64,000 nt of DNA from JAFEDN01 sp965651935 (GTDB taxonomy: Bacteria > Pseudomonadota > Gammaproteobacteria > Coxiellales > Coxiellaceae), in the NCBI GenBank assembly GCA_965651935.1, contig CBFGTC010000002.1:186001-250000 (forward strand), in the 5' to 3' direction. Below, in pieces: positions 60,646-64,000 of this stretch. The stretch's first letter is position 1; each line of letters starts with the position of its first letter. Both the position numbers and the translations under genes were made by a program. The notes under the pieces were generated by a model that saw only the letters and a program-made list of their open reading frames with translations, made no database searches and had not been told where the DNA came from.

Positions 60646-61761
60646 CTACTTTAAAGACATACTACAAATAGTTTGATTAGGAAAGCTTGGACCTATCTCA
60701 AAAATATCCTGTGTAATTTGAAGAGATACACTATTTTTGATAGCGTTAAAATCTTCAGGTTCTAAATATCGGATAAAAAAATTAGCACCTAAATCCGGTG
60801 CTGTACTGGTAAAATAACGAGGCCTTAACCCAATATTAGCAATAATATCAAAAGTAGCATTTAAAAGATAATAAAGCTTTTTATCTGCAAAAGAGGGCGA
60901 TTTTTTTAAAAAACCATGCTCCACGATTAAGACCATAGCACCGGAATTACAATGATTAATACAGTTTATCAAGTCCTTCCAGCGATGTTGTAGAGCCACA
61001 TGATGTAAAACCCATCGAGCAATCACAACATCAAATTTGGGTGTCGTATCCGAGTCTATTTGATTGGGCATCAAATATTCAATATTGGGGGTTTTCAGGG
61101 CATAAGGGTCAAAACCATAGATGTTTACAGTTTTGGCAATGCCATGATTTATTAGAAACTTGGAGAGATTTTTTTCATAATAACCTTCATCTAATCCAAA
61201 ACCTAAAATATTGATCCGCTCTTTGGGTATGATTTTTAACAATTTCTGTTTTAGTGCAGTATCTGATAACTCATTATGATAATTAAAGGATTGCAAAGTC
61301 TTGTTTTCATCTAAAAAAATACTATTTTTAAAGCAAAAATTAATAAAATTTTTGCATAAGAGAGTTAAATCGTAAAAACCGGAGAAATAACCTTGTAAAA
61401 AGTCTCTTGATTGATTAGCGTAAGCACTTAGCCAATAGATAAAATGATCTTGCAAATAGTTTCCCTCTGGGTAGTAATTAATATCGTACAATACTTTTTT
61501 TAGTTTATTTTCATTGCTGATAGTATCCATAAAAGATAAGTAAATCGCCTCTTTCTTATATTTATTGATCACATCAAAAAATCGAGTTGTGGGCGCGTAT
61601 TTATTATGCGTCATTGAATGAGATGAAGTTTTATAGGGCTTTGGAAAAGACCAGGGCAAGGAGATGGTGCGAGATTGCAAATTTTGATATGAGTTACATT
61701 TATTTATCAGCAGGAGTGATGAGTTAAATATTCCCTTCGTTTTTAAAATTCGCGGACGCAT
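60646..61761 (-). CDS. SAM-dependent methyltransferase with presequence-like N terminus
   Basis: 371 residues; GGGGGGAAA nine bases before the ATG supports this start. A class I methyltransferase domain lies at about 180-330: RINILGFGLDEGYYEKNLSK (the SAM loop in diverged form), NIYGFDPYA and FDVVIARWVLHHVALQHRWK, which is typical of methyltransferase types 11/12. The first 62 residues contain no Asp or Glu but ten Lys/Arg and many Ser and hydrophobic residues (MRPRILKTKGIFNSSLLLIN start), like a mitochondrial targeting presequence. It heads the operon with kinase 2 and regulator 2, just as the NRPS with its inserted methyltransferase heads the first one. The substrate is unknown. Confidence 0.7.
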   Translation of the reverse strand: MRPRILKTKGIFNSSLLLINKCNSYQNLQSRTISLPWSFPKPYKTSSHSMTHNKYAPTTRFFDVINKYKKEAIYLSFMDTISNENKLKKVLYDINYYPEGNYLQDHFIYWLSAYANQSRDFLQGYFSGFYDLTLLCKNFINFCFKNSIFLDENKTLQSFNYHNELSDTALKQKLLKIIPKERINILGFGLDEGYYEKNLSKFLINHGIAKTVNIYGFDPYALKTPNIEYLMPNQIDSDTTPKFDVVIARWVLHHVALQHRWKDLINCINHCNSGAMVLIVEHGFLKKSPSFADKKLYYLLNATFDIIANIGLRPRYFTSTAPDLGANFFIRYLEPEDFNAIKNSVSLQITQDIFEIGPSFPNQTICSMSLK

Positions 61762-61937
61762 TTAAATTTCCCCCCATTTTTTATCCATATTGAACATAAA
61801 TCAAAACTTGTTTCAATAACCAAATTTCTATATTATACAGTAGAGTAAATTTCTCGCAATCATTGTCTCAATTGGTTGTAATTTTAAAATTTGAATTCTT
61901 TTTTGATTTTACAAGCCATGAAAGCATAATTTAATGA

Positions 61938-61966
61938 TTGATAATTTGGCTTATTACCATGATAAT
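61938..61966 (+). promoter_or_regulatory. Candidate promoter of the SAHH-like gene
   Basis: TTGATA (61938-61943), a 17-base spacer and GATAAT (61961-61966), about 70 bases before the ATG at 62037. It lies in the 275-base region shared with the divergent methyltransferase gene. Confidence 0.4.
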
Positions 61967-62036
61967 ATAGCTTAAATAAAACGGATAGATTTATATGAAA
62001 GATGTATTTTTAAAACACAAATTGAGGAGCTAGTGA

Positions 62037-63503
62037 ATGTCAAAGCTATTGCAATACACTTTATTTAAATCCCCGCTCACTAAAGCTAGTTTTTCATTAT
62101 ATAACAGAAACTTAAATAATTCCAGAGCTTCATCCTTTTGGCCCCGAAAAAGCTCTTTTTCTACCTCGGCATCATTCCATTTACCTGTATTGGATGCATT
62201 GGTTAAACGCATATTGGCAAATTCAAACACATTATTGTTAAAAAGAATAGCCATTGTTTATATTCATCATGCTTTATATTCTTCTTTGCCCGTGCTGCGC
62301 GCTAATTTTGAGTTAGGTGTATCTCCTCAAAATACTTTTGTTTTAGACAAGCATTATTCAGAATGTAAAGAGGTAGTTGCCAAAACCATCGGATTAGGAG
62401 TGCATTATCAATCTTGTTCTGCTCAAATAGGATTAGGCAAATTTTCTCATAGTTTTACCCGTGACATTAATTATCTGTGGTATAAAGTCATGAATGATTT
62501 GAAGTCAAAGAAGGGTAATACCGTTGATAACCTTATAATCATGGACCATGGTGGTCATGCTTTAGCGTTTATTCCAGCGCCTATATTGGAAGACTTTAAT
62601 GTGATTGGGATTGAAAAAACTACTGCGGGACTAATAAATCCCAATACGATGGGATTGCCATTTCCTATTATTGAAGTTGCTTCTTGCGCCGCTAAAAAAA
62701 TTCTGGAATCTCCTTTTATCGCGGAAGCAGTTGTTGAAAAATTATCGCCGTTAATCCCTATCAAAAATAATAACCTAACCTGCGGTGTAGTAGGGTGTGG
62801 TGCAATAGGAAAGGCAGTAGCCAACAAGCTTTTAGCAATGGGTCATAAAGTAATTGTTTATGACCAAGACGTTAACCAATTGAAAGGGATAAAAGGGGGT
62901 ATCATTACTAATGAGCTTGCTTCGGTAATAGCGTTCGCGGATTATATTTTTGGATGTTCGGGGCAGGACATTACTAAGTCGATTGATTTTATCCGTCTTA
63001 GCCCAAAGGATAAAACGTTTATAAGTTGCTCTTCCGAAGATAAAGAATTTTTATCATTATTACAACTAGTTCAGCGTAAACATAATGGGAAGGTGGCTGC
63101 CACACCTCTTAATGACATTGAATACAAAAATGAAATGGGCGCTATAATTCATATATTAAGAGGGGGATTTCCCATTAATTTTGATGAATCAGGCGAGTCC
63201 GTCTCTCCACAAAAAATTCAATTAACGCGCGCTTTAGTATTAGCGGGTGTTTTACAAGCTGTGGAGTTTTTTAAAAAACCTCATATTCTAAGAGAGGGTG
63301 GGAATTATATGCTCGATCCAAAATCTCAAAAATTCATAGTAGAAGAGTGTATTAAGCATCGAATTTTTGATAATTTCTCCAAGAAAGTTATTGATAATTT
63401 TCAAGATGAACGATGGATTGCTGAAAATTCTGGTGGTTTTCATGAATTCTGCGATATTTTTAATGAAGAGCCGAAAATTACTACAGCTTTAAAAGTGGGG
63501 TAA
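62037..63503 (+). CDS. S-adenosylhomocysteine hydrolase-like protein with presequence-like N terminus
   Basis: 488 residues; GAGGAGCTAGTGA before the ATG supports the start. Elements of the AdoHcy hydrolase family are MDHGGHALAF (cf. D-D-G-G-D), IGIEKTTAGL (cf. S-E-E-T-T-T-G-V), the NAD-binding GVVGCGAIGKAVANKLLAMG (GxGxxG, 253-258), FADYIFGCSGQD, and a late LVLAGVLQAVEFF. The usual V-N-D-S-V-T-K-x-x-F-D-N site appears as VASCAAKKILESPF, so catalysis may differ. The first 52 residues have no acidic residue, many Ser/Thr and seven Lys/Arg (ending RKSSFSTSASF), like a mitochondrial presequence. It is divergent from the methyltransferase, and AdoHcy is the by-product of methylation, so the two may act together (inferred). 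Confidence 0.6.
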   Translation: MSKLLQYTLFKSPLTKASFSLYNRNLNNSRASSFWPRKSSFSTSASFHLPVLDALVKRILANSNTLLLKRIAIVYIHHALYSSLPVLRANFELGVSPQNTFVLDKHYSECKEVVAKTIGLGVHYQSCSAQIGLGKFSHSFTRDINYLWYKVMNDLKSKKGNTVDNLIIMDHGGHALAFIPAPILEDFNVIGIEKTTAGLINPNTMGLPFPIIEVASCAAKKILESPFIAEAVVEKLSPLIPIKNNNLTCGVVGCGAIGKAVANKLLAMGHKVIVYDQDVNQLKGIKGGIITNELASVIAFADYIFGCSGQDITKSIDFIRLSPKDKTFISCSSEDKEFLSLLQLVQRKHNGKVAATPLNDIEYKNEMGAIIHILRGGFPINFDESGESVSPQKIQLTRALVLAGVLQAVEFFKKPHILREGGNYMLDPKSQKFIVEECIKHRIFDNFSKKVIDNFQDERWIAENSGGFHEFCDIFNEEPKITTALKVG

Positions 63504-63855
63504 ATTTTGACTTAATAGATTATAATTTTATTATATTAGAAAAATTATGGAAGACGCTATTTTAATAATATTTAATCAAATTCCATAAAGTCGAATTTTT
63601 GCTTATAGAGATAGAAAAAGATCGGCTAACCGCATGGCAATCGCATTGAAATAAATCCTAGAAGGATTTTTCAAGAACTTTTCCACAAATAATTTTTATC
63701 TGAAGTATTAGTGTAAAAAAATCTAATTATTAAGAGTTTTTTTAAAAATAAATGTGTTGGACAGGTAAGAAGATTCGTTTTTTTAAAAATAACTCCAACT
63801 AACCTCAAAGTATCTGCAAGAAAAACTAAAACATGAATGTCAGAGAGTTAATTTT
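63504..63855. other. Intergenic stretch with no recognised feature
   Basis: About 350 AT-rich bases between the SAHH-like gene and the transposase relic. No gene, RNA or clear terminator is seen. Confidence 0.4.
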
Positions 63856-64000
63856 TTATTTAAAGCGTTGATCAGCGGTCAATACTTTGAGTAAATATTG
63901 ATGATCCCACCCAGCGGTTTTTTGCGACGACAGCTGATGCTATATTGATGAGTAGATTCTTGCTTAAGAAGATTCAGAGCTATCCGTCTCACCAGCGCTA
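63856..64000 (-). pseudogene. ISAs1-family transposase, C-terminal end with frameshift
   Basis: The minus strand reads ALVRRIALNLLKQESTHQYS then ISCRRKK. After a one-base shift in the six-T run at 63918-63923 it continues AGWDHQYLLKVLTADQRFK to a stop. This is the C terminus of ISAs1-family (DDE) transposases, which end in A-L-x-R-R-I-A-L-N-L-L-K and A-x-W-D-x-x-Y-L-L-K-V-L. The gene continues beyond the right edge of the window. With the frameshift, the copy is probably inactive. Confidence 0.7.

Overview
The window reads as chromosome of an AT-rich, host-associated gammaproteobacterium, most plausibly a member of the Legionellales or a similar amoeba or protist symbiont. This is inferred from two things. 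The housekeeping genes are typical of gammaproteobacteria (recQ, murI, prpC/prpD, mltB, csiV, a P19/Ftr1 iron-uptake operon). Between them lie blocks of much more AT-rich genes coding for large, cytosolic, eukaryote-like proteins (F-box, ankyrin-like, Sel1/TPR, RAP domain, coiled coils) of the kind used as secreted effectors by such bacteria. No secretion-system gene, rRNA, tRNA or CRISPR array was seen in the window.

Layout. 1-7.3 kb: the 3' end of a GT87 glycosyltransferase, a cupredoxin lipoprotein, an F-box effector gene apparently split by a frameshift, a DUF4239 membrane protein, a broken TPR gene, and relics of an IS1634-type transposase and a LysR-type regulator. 7.4-19.6 kb: an 865-residue protein with kinase-like motifs, a coiled-coil protein with a basic cluster, a YbdK-type ligase/antiporter pair, an intact F-box/ankyrin protein, and a 1002-residue Sel1/TPR protein ending in a RAP domain. 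19.7-23.1 kb: a Fur-box-controlled ferrous-iron uptake operon (P19, cupredoxin-Ftr1 fusion, polyferredoxin). 23.1-27 kb: a DHCR24-like flavoprotein and membrane or unknown proteins. 27.2-34.8 kb: four tandem paralogous large proteins; three share an upstream module with a hairpin around the ribosome binding site, and three end in an F-box-like segment. 35-38 kb: two more coiled-coil proteins. 38.2-49 kb: ordinary metabolism and envelope genes. 49.5-63.5 kb: the most unusual part.

That last region holds two parallel minus-strand operons. One is an NRPS-like protein (adenylation domain interrupted by a methyltransferase, then a carrier domain), then a soluble PAS histidine kinase, then a response regulator. 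The other is a SAM methyltransferase, then a paralogous kinase, then a paralogous regulator. Divergent from the second is a protein related to S-adenosylhomocysteine hydrolase. Both it and the methyltransferase begin with 50-60 residues free of acidic amino acids, resembling mitochondrial presequences. A zinc-deaminase-like protein and a decayed IS3 element lie between the operons. My working inference is a duplicated, undescribed module that couples production or modification of a methylated small molecule to its own soluble two-component pathway, possibly linked to host manipulation.

Several transposase relics (IS1634, IS3, ISAzo13 and ISAs1-like) and palindromic repeats mark the accessory stretches and suggest past rearrangement and decay.
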